In this document: positions 52,001-63,212 of the stretch, in pieces
Layout: every line of letters starts with the position of its first letter
How positions within the stretch are numbered: the first letter of the stretch is position 1
Assembly (NCBI GenBank): GCA_020055645.1
Contig: CM034549.1
Location: 15,955,930-16,019,929 of the forward strand
Direction: 5' to 3'
Source: Tomocerus qinae
Taxonomy: Eukaryota; Arthropoda; Collembola; Entomobryomorpha; Tomoceridae
Length of the DNA stretch: 64,000 bases
Program-made: the position numbers and the translations under genes
The notes under the pieces: generated by a model
The model's input: only the letters and a program-made list of their open reading frames with translations
What the model was told of the DNA's origin: nothing
The model's database searches: none

Positions 52001-54952
52001 TTCACTTCTACAGCGTGGCGATTGTCTCACCCGACTCTCAGTTAATTCCCGTAAATGATCCAGGGCTTCAGAATGGCTCATGAATTCTTTTAAACACAAA
52101 ATGTTAGCTCCAAAAATAAAGAATTAAGAATAATGTACATTAAAATTGTCATATTACTTTCTGAAAATCCGGGAGAAAATGAATCTTTAGTTGACTGTTT
52201 TCCGGTTGAAACTATATTTTCAGTACTTTGTATGCCAAAGCTTAGAGCAGGAATTGACTCCAGACCAGAAAGTCCTTTTTCACTACCTTTGAGCATGTCA
52301 TGATCTCGATTAATTCTCTTTACATCAAACTGACTAGGGCAAACTGTCTGACGTCTCTGAAAGAATGAGGAAATTTGAAATTATAATGAATAAACAAAAA
52401 CAATACATGCTAAAACCTAGAAAGATAGGCATGAAACCTAGGCATGAAATAGTGAATTTAAAAAATTCACTAAAATAATGATGTTGAATTACAGCGTTAG
52501 GTATGTTGACTTTGAAACGAGTCACAGGGTGGACAAACTTGGACAAAGCGTCCAGTCGCTTCTGAAGAGCTTCGATCTCCATCCCTTTACCCTGTTCAGA
52601 AAACAACATATATTAACTTAAGAGTAAACAATGTCAACAAAGTAATTTTCATATTTTGTCCTAACATTAATCCCAATTACACAATTTACAATTAGTATAC
52701 TAATCACAAAAATAGATAAGTAATTTATAATAAAACAAAATTATACTATGATAATTAATAAAATTATATTCACTAACAGTAAGTTGGGCTGTCAAATCAG
52801 AAATAATTTTTTCACATTCTGATCTATCGGCTTGCAAATTGTTCTGGATGGGCTTAATTTGAATTTTTTTGGCTGCTTTGGCGAACCTATAGAGAAATAC
52901 CACACATTGCTGAACTGAAATAGTCTGAGGCTAAAGTGGCGCTGTATATAGGAAAGGTATTTAGTGTTTTTCCTTGCACTGCAGAGCAAGAACTGTATTA
53001 TACCACAATACCTTAACGTTGATTGTGTTTCATCAATAAATGCCGGTGTGACGTTGCAGATCATTGTAATATATGCGTTTCCACCAAGTGAGCTTTGCAG
53101 CAGTCTAGTCAGTTTACTATCCCTGAAATTCACATAACGGGGCTTGGTTTTGCTGACGCTACTAGTAGTGGTCAAGGTGGTGTTCCCTGGCTTGTGAGAT
53201 TCCTCCATAGCCCCCTCGCTTAATTGCATGACAACCTGTGAGAGAGTTGACAGCGACTTATTGATAAAGGAAGCTTCTTTAAAGCGAATTCCCGTCGCTC
53301 CCGTCATGTGAGCTTTTTCGGATCCGGCCAAGTCGACGAAATTCAGGAGTGCTTTCGTCACTTGGGGCAGGTCTTCAGCATTATCCGAGATGGCAATTCT
53401 CTCAATGGAAATACGTAAGATTGTGTGGGAACGAGAAGACTCCTTATTCATCCGCGTCTCTCCTATCTTCCTCTCTCTTTGGACTCTTTGGCAAGCCTTT
53501 AGCATATCGTCTGCGTTTAAAATCTTTATCTCTTTGAGATCATTAGGAACAACTTGCCCATTCTGCTCAATAATATCTATAGGGTTTTCGGAATTAAGCA
53601 AATCCGTCACTTTTTCGTTGTAAACTTCAATCAATCCCACTCTGTATCAAAAATTGTTATATTTAAAAATACTATTTTAAAAAACAATTCAGCAGACATT
53701 ATTCAGACATTTCCATCATATGGTATTTAGTAATAATAGTACATAAATATTATAGTGTACACATGCAAATATTTATAAACAATGTAAAATGTAAATAATC
53801 AAAATTAATTATGTGGTTCATACAAATCAAGTCTCCCAACTCCCATTTAAGTCAAAACAAATTCGACTTTATGCGATTTTTAAATAATTTTGAAACACTG
53901 AAATTATTAATGAAAATAACCTGATAAAGTATTGGCAAGTAGTATCCTCTTTTATTCGCTGAAATAAGTGGTCGGCTGTAAGAGATATTATTCCCGCTTC
54001 ATTTTCGTTTCCATACATTGTGTAGGTCTTACCTAAAATATTTTTTGTTGACTTATTAAACGTGATAGGGCTAAATTTAGGCAGCGGTACTTTGTTGCCA
54101 CTGTCTCCGCTGTTGCCGCTGGGTGGTAAGGGGGGTTAGCGGCAACAGCATAACAGCGGAAACAGTGGCGACACGCAAAAACCACCAGCGGCGACACAGC
54201 TATAGAACCACTATAGCGGCAACAGAGACACATTAATTTGATTTTCCCAATGCAAAAATCAGGCAACAAATTTCTAAGTATTTTCAAAACTAGTCGCTAT
54301 TTGCCTCTTTTTTGACCTAATCTAATAAAATTGAAACAACTAAACATTTATTATATTAATTTTTATTAGGTTAGAAACATTTATTACATTAATTTTTATT
54401 AGGTTAGGTTAGAAAAAAGGCAAAAATAGTGACGGGTGGCTTAAAAAGTGATTGTACACGGAAGACTAAATTGGTCATTCTTACATTGGGAAAAGAACTT
54501 AGAAAAATTTGGGTATGATTTTCCATTGGTAAAAATCTTATTATTTATTTTTGTTGCTTACCGGAAGAAGTCTGGCCATAGCAAAGAATGGTTCCATTAA
54601 ACCCTTCCAAAGCTTTCTGAACGATTGGTGCAACGATAGCATTGTACAACTCATGTGTCTTCTTCTCTGAGCCAAAAACGTGATCAAACGGATAAGGTAT
54701 GATATTAGGAATGCTAAGTCTCGTCACCGGATCCACTTGCTGAATAATCTTATCCCGGCAGCTCCAATGAGACAGTTCTAAAAAGATATTAATTCATAAC
54801 TGAAATTATTAAGACACACCGCCAATTCAGGGATGGTATATTATGGTTTCACCTTTTTTTGAAATTTCTGAAGCTATCAGTGGACGTAAACGGACAGCGA
54901 CGTTTACTTTAGTGGAACTAGTTTCTGATTCTAACCCAGCATTAATATCCAT
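46013..54952 (-). CDS. CENPE: CENP-E-type (kinesin-7) mitotic kinesin
   Basis: Sixteen exons (high ends down): 54952-54853, 54777-54562, 54032-53921, 53641-53012, 52886-52778, 52591-52493, 52356-52158, 52086-51963, 51890-51746, 51665-51603, 51474-47565, 47310-47168, 47089-47018, 46911-46688, 46576-46532, 46439-46013; 2205 aa, every phase agreeing. The N-terminal motor has the P-loop GQTSSGKT split across an intron, switch I NKESSRSH, switch II DLAGSE and DSKLTRLLQSSLGGNA, with a CENP-E-like order (VRLRPL, APIVQKALEGFNGTI, LIEVYNEKVTDLL). The neck LRFAKAAKKI is followed by coiled coil, nine long repeats, and a basic C-terminus rich in Pro and Thr-Arg. Known for the family: plus-end motor at kinetochores, chromosome congression and checkpoint signalling. 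Other long coiled-coil kinesins are less likely; orthology to CENP-E or Drosophila cenp-meta/ana rests on the motor only. Confidence 0.93.
47990..51246 (-). repeat. CENPE: Nine tandem coiled-coil repeats (~117-124 codons each) in CENP-E-like stalk
   Basis: Each unit reads GExKTVLQSESERREC, IENDNLKKEK, LQALQESLN, KMNDIQV, SKEKEDFCEQVAQLNEKVTK, SKDAERQQILA, LQVEN, LEKCKE. Units 2-3 and 4-5 form near-identical pairs (types ending NYGLIG and NDGVLE) repeated with a 705-bp period; for example CCTCTTGTTGCTGTTGGGCC occurs at 49509 and 50214. Outer units have diverged more. All lie in one exon without a frame break. Confidence 0.92.
54081..54226. repeat. Imperfect palindromic GCGGCAACAG cluster in CENP-E intron
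   Basis: GTTGCCACTGTCTCCGCTGTTGCCGCT at 54094-54120 is matched in inverted order by AGCGGCAACAG and AACAGCGGAAACAGTGGCGAC at 54138-54172, and AGCGGCAACAG occurs again at 54215-54225. It is distinctly richer in G+C than its surroundings. Nature unknown; could be a small fold-back element. Confidence 0.6.
54342..54407. repeat. 33-bp tandem duplication in CENP-E intron
   Basis: Two adjacent units, 54342-54374 and 54375-54407, differ at one base (TTATATTAAT versus TTACATTAAT). Non-coding. Confidence 0.9.
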
Positions 54953-56632
54953 CTTTAACTGACTCGATGTCGATGTTAATCTATATTTGAATTGATAAAA
55001 TATTTATTATATAATATATATAAAAATTATTTATAACATCCATCACTTCTGGTTTCCACTTAACTCAAAATCAAGAGTCAAGACTGAAGACTATATAGTT
55101 AGAGTTAGATTATTTTAACCTACAACCTAGAAAATCGTTTGAAATGCAAGTTTCTATTAGAGAGAAATATCGCTTACTAAAATTATCAATGTAAATGAAC
55201 CAAACTTTACCCCCGTGATTAGTATTTGATAGAAGACGAATTTGACAAAAAAATGCAAGTGTAAGGACAAGATTCGACGCGGGTGAACAGTAAACGTCAC
55301 TGCACCCACCTCCAATTTCGATTTCTAAATTGCTGAATCAGTTTTGATTACTGTATGACTAGATGACTGTGTCAACGCCGTAAAATTGCTTCATCTAGTA
55401 GACAGATGATGATGACAGGATAGATAGAGTTACTCCATTTTATTATTGGTTAATGGTCGGTTATACTTTTAAATGATTATGTTTTTTATGATAATACTAA
55501 TACTAAAAATAAAATAAACAAAGAAATAAATGAATAAAACTGGCGAGATTTTCTGCAATGCAATCCGTTTCACTTCAACGATAAATGTATGACAAAAAGC
55601 GACAATAACCAATAAACGAAAACTTCTAGGCGGTTACTTTTCCGCCTTTATTTGATATTCTGCCAAGTCTATCTCAACTCAAGACTTCAATCCACATTTC
55701 CTCCAACTCGAAATTGAATGTTTGATGTTTTTATTTTAAATGCTTTAAAAAGTGACAAAAGTCTCAAAATGTGTGACAATTTTTAACTTTTAAAAAACTT
55801 TGATGTTTTTGCAGTATAGTGGTAGATCAAAAATTTAAATCAACCTTTTATTTGGAGCTAGCTGGATAATCTACGATTGCAATTGGGCGAATTGGAAATA
55901 CTCCCGTAAAAATCATAAATAATGAGTCCTTCAGGAGGAAATACACCGAATGTGGAACATGGATTTTGAAAGTCCTAGAGTCCTAGGTCCTTTCTAGTAA
56001 ACTTATGTGGTGTAAATCCTCGTGACGTGATATCGTACCACTACTGTCTACTTCTCCCACAGTTCTTAAGATACAGGGGATGACATTGGCTATATGTACC
56101 ACCCTGTAGAACAACGCGCGCGACCATGCAACCACCCGGGCAAGGATAGAAAAACATAGTACATTGATAACTCCACTTTGAGGTAACTAATTTCAAAATA
56201 ATGCATAAGCTAGAATTATAGCTTAAATGCATGGGTTTCATGGCCCTATTTCTTTTATTTTTTCATACAGCAGAGAAGGAGACGATATAAGTTTGTCTTT
56301 CCATGCATTTCTTCCACTCCAAAAACTGCTCGGCTAAGTTTTAAAAAGTGTCGAAACTTTTAGAGATAAATGGCCGCAATATCCTCCCTGAAAATATGTT
56401 TTACAAAATATAACAACTGTTTAGTTTCCACTGGGGGTGGTGATGGTGATGTGTTATACATCAATGTTCTGCTGCGCATTGGTTTCTCTAAATAAAGAGC
56501 GTCCCTGTTTGATTCATAACTGTGTTTTATGTAGTAGGAGGTATACACTCCTTTTATATGCAATATAGATAGTCATAGAATACAGAGATGGGCTAACGCT
56601 AATCTTTGATATAGATAGTTGTGTGTGAAATG
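54953..56632. other. Intergenic region upstream of the CENP-E-like gene
   Basis: It holds the 5' flank and presumed promoter of the kinesin. The translation start at 54952 is preceded by ordinary A+T-rich sequence. Frames at 56041-56241 and 56360-56563 are short and without recognisable domains. No repeats with clear ends were found. Confidence 0.55.
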
Positions 56633-56640
56633 GGATGTAT

Positions 56641-58074
56641 CAAGGTGGGCTTAATTTCTATAGCAATACATATATCGTAAATACACAGGTGAGGAAAGGA
56701 CTCTACATTACCATTGAAATGATAAGGACAAACTCTGGGACGGATCGTCCCAGCTCATGGTACCAAAGTACCAATCCAAATTCAGTTAGGAACTCATTTT
56801 CATTCGAATGATCATAGAGATTACCATACAAATTGATAGTCATTTAGTTTCCAATTAATTTGAAGTACTTAATACCTATGTATCGAGATTAACGTAAAAT
56901 TTTCAACAAATTAAACTCACGATGCAATCTATGCAATGGAACACGCAACAATTGCAATCATGGAAATCTGCAATCCCATTATGAAAGAGCATCCACCAAT
57001 GAAAAGAGACTTTAACCTCGTTTTTTGACAATTTCAAGTCTCTATATGCTAAAATACAAATATATTATAGAGGTGGAAATTCTGAGAGCTTAACTGTAAT
57101 TTGTTTTCAGAAATAATTAAATAAATAGTGAAATTCTCGTTCCCTACTTGTCCTCGTCCATACTCCACTCCACGCTCTCACTCAAACTCGAGCCTCATTG
57201 GGCAGCGGGGCAGGTGCTAAATTTTTATAATCCACTGTACAACTTGACTCATTGGCCCCCTAACCCACAGGCGTGAGTTAAACGAAATTCCTGAGCTGAA
57301 TTTCATTCTGAAATCGACACTATTAATCTACTCAATCTACATTTCAACCGGCCGGTCATTGTAGTCACTGCAACACTGGTTATCAAAGATTTTCAACCGG
57401 AGTCCATACTCAAGCCTCAGCTCCGGGGCAATTGGGAAGTTGCTTAATGATCATGATCCTCAATCTCACTCTCAGTTCCTCCAAACTCATTGACCTGACC
57501 CCATGTGAACCTCAGAGATTAAGCGCAACGAACTTCTTGAGGAAGTTCAATCTGAAATAGGAACTTTTAAATTATAAATGTGACACCTAAATAAGTAGTC
57601 AACGAATCCATTAACTGAAAAGCCTAGGATATATTTGACTGAGGAAGTTCCACGAAAAAATGTTTTAGCCGGGAGCCACCGCAAACTCGGAATAATAAAA
57701 TCATGTAAATACAAAATGCAATTTACAGACGCCAAAATTAGCGAGGTTCGCTTTAAAAACTCCACAACAAAGCACAAAATCCAACCATGCATTCTTCCTG
57801 TACGCTTGGAAAATAAAATACTGTAGCAGAAGGGCTACCTTTTAAATTTGTGCAACACTTGACAGCACACCGCCTAACCATCGCTAATTCCAACAATGGA
57901 CAATAGACGCCTGTCAATATGAGAAATACGCATACAAGGAATCTAAGATGGGGACGGGACTGCTGGGACAAAAATTCATATTTTTGTCCCAGAGTTTGTC
58001 CACCGATATAAAGGTCCTTTCCCCACCTGTCTATAAGCAAAACAAGCGTCACTATAGAAATTTAGCCCGCCTTG
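56641..58074. mobile_element. Non-autonomous P-superfamily DNA transposon (THAP remnant, 8-bp target duplication)
   Basis: The element is 1434 bp with terminal inverted repeats starting CAAGGTGGGCTTAATTTC on the left and CAAGGCGGGCTAAATTTC (read inward) on the right. Similarity continues about 110 bp inward (ACAGGTGRGGAAAGGA, GACAAACTCTGGGAC). It is flanked by the same 8-bp word GGATGTAT at 56633-56640 and 58075-58082. Inside, on the - strand, is a broken THAP zinc-finger. Eight-bp duplications, CA...TG ends and a THAP domain together are what P elements show; hAT elements share 8-bp duplications but not THAP. No transposase core (RNase H-like) frame is left. Confidence 0.85.
57701..57881 (-). 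pseudogene. Frameshifted THAP DNA-binding domain fragment of the P-like element
   Basis: Starting at an ATG at 57881 the frame gives MVRRCAVKCC then ATVFYFPSV, the beginning of a C2CH THAP zinc finger. Near 57801 the reading shifts by one base, and the other frame continues RKNAWLDFVLCC... and VCKLHF, supplying the THAP tryptophan and the final C-x-x-H-F before a stop at 57701-57703. The rest of a transposase is absent. Dead copy. Confidence 0.8.
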
Positions 58075-58261
58075 GGATGTATGTATTATAGTGGGTGGAC
58101 CGAAGTTTTGAACAGAAAGTAAGGAATGGAGTGGAATATTATATGGATTTATATGGAATCTCCACTACTGAAAACTGGTCTGGTCGCGTACTATAAGTAA
58201 AGGGTACCGTTACCGTGTGTACACAGTTCACTGATGGAAACATTAATTTTTAAGTAGACTA

Positions 58262-58514
58262 TTGTTTATTTTTTTGAAGTATGGACTGTTTTTTTGTGAA
58301 AGGTTAACTGACAAGTCGTAGTAATTGTCATAGTAAACAAAACATTATTAACTCTGTCGTCATGTGTCATACCGTGGTCATACCAATGCAATCCTATATC
58401 GTCACTTTTTAGAGTTGTGTTTCTACAGTGATAAAACTGACTTGCCAATTGACATTTCAGAATTCAGTACAAGTAATTTCGACAAAACAGTCCATACTTC
58501 AAAAAAATAAACAA
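58262..58514. mobile_element. 253-bp MITE with ~31-bp terminal inverted repeats and TA target duplication
   Basis: The ends read TTGTTTATTTTTTTGAAGTA... and its exact inverse, perfect through GGACTGTTTT, and each is flanked by TA (58260-58261 and 58515-58516). It has no coding frame. TA duplication suggests mobilisation by a Tc1/mariner-type transposase (inference). It lies less than 200 bp from the P-like element. Confidence 0.82.
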
Positions 58515-58516
58515 TA

Positions 58517-59481
58517 GTATATTGATATTTTTGAGTTTGAGCAATTCAAGGTAGGTTAACAAAATGAACAGAAATTCAAAGTAGATTATATAATACTAGT
58601 GAACCCAGCTAAAGGAACGAACCTAGCACTCAAGAGAAATTCAGCAGGCTACCCATCGCAGTAATAAAAACAATTCAGGAAAATTCATCGGCATTTCCCT
58701 TAGGTTATTAAATTTGGAAAAACGTATAAATCCCATGAGTACTACAACTTACGGATGAATATTTTTAAAGGATAAATAGTGGCCCTCAATACTGTTATTT
58801 AATTGTGCAAAAAGGTGTGCAAGCTGCCACAAAGGAGTCAAGGGGGTCTAGGGGGTAATAAAAAATAAAACCAGTCTACTAAAAATACTAAATTTGTTGT
58901 CAATTTTACAGAACCAATTTGGATTAGGAGTTTTGAAATGCTAATTAATGCGCACGCACATTACGATCATTACGAAATGTTCCCTTTCGCTAATCATTTC
59001 CATCACAAAATAATAATCTTATGTAAATTTCTATTTTTGGTTTGATGTTATAATAATATAGGCACCCAGTACCATTGCTGAATTTCAAAATGATTATGCA
59101 TATTATCATTTTCTAATTTCGAAATAAGCTAATGTAATATTGGACTTCCTTGTTTTATGAAACATTGTCTTGTATACGCGCATGTGCATTGCAACAAAAT
59201 GCCGCATTGTCCATGGCATAGATAGATACATAGATACCTGAGACATAGGAATAAATAATTTTATTATATAGAGATTGACATTGACCATTTTATATTATAT
59301 CAATAAACAGAAATCCAAGGTAAACTTGATAATCAAATTGAACAGAAATTCAAACTATGTATATAGACAATATAAATTTGTTGACTATCACATAGGTGGA
59401 TGCAGATTCTATAATAATCTACTAGAAACGAAATAGAAACTATCATATCCCAGAAAATACATTCTCCCGTTAGTTTAAAAT
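58517..59481. other. Intergenic region downstream of the GLYAT-like gene
   Basis: A+T-rich, with only short chance frames (such as 59106-59288). Includes the 3' UTR of the GLYAT-like gene at its right end. Nothing else seen. Confidence 0.55.
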
Positions 59482-60834
59482 CTATAGTAAAGTAGCTTTA
59501 ATCGGATTCGGTTTATAAATTATCCACTCCACATCATGCGAATATTGAAGACCCCATTTTTCCATTAATCTCTTTGTGGTTAAGTTTGGAAATTCTACTT
59601 GAACATTTGGCACTAGCCCTCTTTCTCCTACCAGTTTCATACAAAATTTCATTGCAAGTTCCGCGTATCCTTTTCTTCGGTGATCCTTTTCAGTGTACAA
59701 AGACATCATGGAACCCTGAGCACCTGCTATGACCCAACTGACCAGTTCGGAGTTCACAAAGACACCAGACGAACCGATTTTAGAAATTACATCCTTTATT
59801 ACAAATTCAGTTCCTTCCTGTGAAAATTTCCACCGTTTCGTCACCTGTTCTGCATAATCTTCAGTCAACTCACGTATGATGATGGAATCTGAAGGAGATC
59901 TAAGATTTAAAAGAAGATTTACTAACTATTTTGCAAAATAAAGCACGAGCTTTAACAGTATTATTGTTCCCTGGATCAGTTTTGTATTTCTTTACCCAAT
60001 GGATAACGAAATTGCCTCAGGAATCATCATTGCCAAAGCGAAACAAGGGCCACCTGATGATGTGCCGTGTTGTGCACACATATCTTTGATACATTCAACT
60101 AAATTTGAATCAACTGATGCGAAAGCCAAAGGTGATGTCCAGTTAATGGTCTTTTCAAAAGCGGTGAGCATTTCTTGTGGTGGATTTTCAGGGGCTAGTA
60201 TTGTCACTATTTCAGGGAAAGCATTTTCTTGCTAGTTTGTAGTCAAAATGTCGAGATGTTTATATCAACATGATTAATTTGCAAACACTTCCGAAAACAT
60301 TTTAATCGTATAAGCTGAATTAGAAAATAAGTACTAATGAGTAGCTATTTCTTACTTTTCTATGTTGGACTGCAAAGATAAAATTGGAAGTAGAAATTGT
60401 ATCATCGAAGTTATCGTTAAAAGAAAACAATTCTGTTTTTGTATTCTCGGAAAATCGACCATCCAAATAACATTTTGTAATGTTGTACATCTGAAACCAT
60501 ATAAAGGAATGCATCTTATGTCAGTAGTGCAAAAGGCGAGAGAAAAATCAGCGTGGAGAGCAAGCAATTTTGCTCAAATACAAACTAAATACCAGATTAA
60601 TACCCGGAAACGGAGAGTAAATTATAACATACATCGATAAGTCTCGAGAGGATCGAGAGAAGTGAAAGTGAGAACGATATGAAGGATATCGTCTGGTGGG
60701 AGATAAAAAGCTAAAATATACATATAACAAAATATTGAAATACTTACTATTGCTGTTTTGGGAAGTTGTATTTCCAAGCATTTTAAAAGTTTTGGAATTT
60801 TGTCTGCTAGAACGCTTGTAAACGTGTTATTCAT
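59482..60834 (-). CDS. Glycine N-acyltransferase-like protein (GLYAT family, GNAT fold)
   Basis: Four exons (60834-60748, 60490-60356, 60231-59996, 59899-59482) join in phase to give 291 residues, the usual GLYAT length. The N-terminal half begins with a helix like that of GLYAT (TSVLADKIPKLLKCLEIQLP) and contains INWTSPLAFAS. The C-terminal half is the FR47-type acetyltransferase domain: a substrate-side strand with SELVSWVIAGAQGSMMSLYT and the acyl-CoA loop EKDHRRKGYAELAMKF (consensus R/K-x-x-G-[YL]-[AG]). Family members transfer acyl groups from acyl-CoA to glycine or other amines in detoxification or conjugation; the substrate here cannot be read from sequence. The start is the first ATG in the first exon. 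It is divergently oriented to the F-box gene, with 629 bp between the start codons. Confidence 0.88.
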
Positions 60835-61463
60835 TATGAATTACCTACCGTAAAACAAAACAACCCTTTGAACACTGATATAAAAATATTAGTAGTAAAA
60901 TCTACAATTTTCTATTAAAAATATTTACACCTAATTGCGACAGTTAATACAAATTATTGCCAATCGAAGAGTTAGTGACTATATTATTTGCAAAGTTTGA
61001 TTACCCTCTATATACATCGCGCAAAAATATTTCATCCAAATAAGACTCCGAACTTCATGTATGGGCAATGTGTACTTTAGTGTAAAGCGCCAATGTTGGC
61101 AAGACATAAATTTGAGAATTAGCATAAGGAGATTTCATTTACTAATATATTGGACAGAGAATGGTAGAAATCCTATTATAGTTAATTAAAGATACTATTT
61201 AATATTTTGGGAAAACATTTCTGGAAAACATAAGTAACTTAACAAGATATAACAAGATATATATAATATGGGTGCATTGGTACATAGACTGAAAAAGACA
61301 CTACAGGCAGAATAACAAACAAATAAATAAATGTTATTGCAAATTGATCTTCAACTTTAACTAAAGGATTTTCTTTAACTTTTTACTGCAGAAATAACTG
61401 AGAATTTCAAATGATGAAAATTGAAACTTTGAAACAAACATAACTCTACTTTCGCAACTAAAA
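60835..61463. promoter_or_regulatory. Shared upstream region between divergent GLYAT-like and F-box genes
   Basis: 629 bp between two start codons pointing away from each other. It must hold both promoters and 5' UTRs. A repeated AACAAGATAT (61238-61257 region) is the only local pattern seen; no TATA or initiator could be assigned with confidence. Confidence 0.5.
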
Positions 61464-62837
61464 ATGTCCAACGAAATCAATCAACTTTACCCAAATCTCG
61501 CTTACCACCCGATGCTTAACAATATTGTAAGTGTTAATATCTTTCATCTGTCATAATCTGGTTTAGAAACAAGAACTAGTCATTCATTATCTCAATGTGA
61601 AACGTATTATACGCTATATGTAAATCTATATTTATTACTTCCGACATTTTTTCAAAGCTGGGCCCGATTTAGTCCGAATTGGCATTTATTTCGCTCGCTT
61701 TGTTGGTCCGATCTCGCTTAAAAATGATTACTCATAATCCTAAAATTTTCAATGAATTGCAAAGTATATATTAAATTAATGGACGTGGTCACCAATTTAA
61801 ACTAAATACACGAGAATATGCTAATTACTAGCACTCTAATTGAATTTCTATCTTATATTTTCCCAAAGATTCTTGACAATACTTTCAAGCACTTAAATGT
61901 CGAAGATCTCAAAATTTGCAGAGGAGTTTGTAAATATTGGAAAGCTCAAGTTCGTAACAAAATTCAGCAGCAATCTAAGTGCAAATTATGGGCGAATTGC
62001 TACGAGGCTCCAGATGACTCAAACAGCATAAATTCATTTTTTCTGCACTTCTACAGTGAGACTGAAGTGGATTATATTCCATCAAACACATTTCACATTG
62101 TCAACCCTGAAAACGAGGAAGTCAAAAGATTCCTAAAAATATTTGGAGGAAGTATTCAAAGTTTGATTTTGGAATTTCAAGGAAGTTCCTTGCAAAATAT
62201 ACAAGCAGCTATTGATGACCTTGGCAATTCAGCTGAAGAAGATCTTCACAAGAGACAAATTCGATCGTTGCTCAATTTTTCTGAGCTGAAAGACTTGGGA
62301 GAATTAAAGATAGAACATGCTCGAGACCATTTTGACAACCTGGTGTATGTTAACTGGGTACTATCTCAAAATATTCCAGATAGCGGTTTTGCCAGCCTTG
62401 ATAGTGTATCAAAACTGACATTGGTTGGACGTTATAGCGTGAATGTGTTTAAGGACATTTCTTTGATTTGTCCTCATGTGGAAAATCTCCACATTATGTC
62501 AAACGATCTGGAAACGGTCCCATCCGATGTATTCAGCCATCTTACACCCGACTGGAGAACTGGAATTCAGATACTAAAATTCACTAAGTGTAGCATTTCT
62601 CTAGACACTCTGAATTTGCAAGATTTACCTAATCTTACTCTAATGGAATTTAATGAGTGTGAGGTAATAGAAGTGAATGCGTTAAATTCATTGTACAAAC
62701 TGTTTGTTTCTTTTCCAAATCTGACGCATGTTGAGGTCGATAATACTTACAGCGGTGATACATTGTGGTCTTTAACCGTCAAGCAACCACCAAAGACTAA
62801 TTCCAAAAAGAGTTTTTGTTCAAATAAAGTCAAATAA
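61464..62837 (+). CDS. F-box domain protein
   Basis: Two exons: 61464-61526 (21 codons, donor GTAAGT) and 61869-62837, joined in phase 0, 343 residues. The join builds an F-box: NLAYHPMLNNI|ILDNTFKHLNVEDL then ICRGVCKYWKAQV, following the pattern L-P-x-E-I-L...I-F-x-x-L...D-L-x-x-C-R-x-V-C-x-x-W. A single-exon start at 61818 would replace the first helix with an unrelated sequence and is less likely. The rest contains leucine-patterned strands (LTLVGRYSVNVF, PHVENLHIMSNDLE, LPNLTLMEFNECEV) suggesting degenerate leucine-rich repeats. Known role of the family: substrate receptor of SCF ubiquitin ligases through Skp1 binding. Target unknown. Confidence 0.85.
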
Positions 62838-63212
62838 ATAATTTTTGAATACTGTACTGTATTGTCTTAAAATACATTTTGGTGCCACTATTTGAAACTT
62901 TTCTAGATTTGCTACAAGGGCATTGAAGGAGGAATCTACATTTTTGGACCCTTTATGTAGTAATAATAGTATATATACTTCAATATTTTGTAAAATAAGA
63001 GAACAATGTCCAAAAAATATTGCCCTTCACAATAAATATCACTGCAAGCATAATGCAGAATGCGGATTACACTACCAATGTCATATTATTATGTATTCCC
63101 TTTCAAATATTTACAAAATGAGTTAATGGTGCACTTTTTCGAAAGCAGTAGTATTAATTCTGACAAAATCATAAAACTTTGTTCCTAGAACAAGTGAATT
63201 TTTTATCCTCCT
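62838..63212. other. Convergent 3' ends of the F-box gene and the partial membrane gene
   Basis: 375 bp of A+T-rich sequence with no coding-like frame. The frame at 62923-63126 lacks any recognisable feature. Confidence 0.5.

Noticed and set aside
57753-58052. 99-codon - strand frame at the right end of the P-like element
   Set aside because: Its first half reads through the terminal inverted repeat; only the THAP portion from 57881 is meaningful.
61818-61868. F-box gene starting at the in-frame ATG at 61818 as a single exon
   Set aside because: The spliced exon 61464-61526 rebuilds the conserved F-box first helix in phase 0, whereas the 61818 start gives an unrelated N-terminus.
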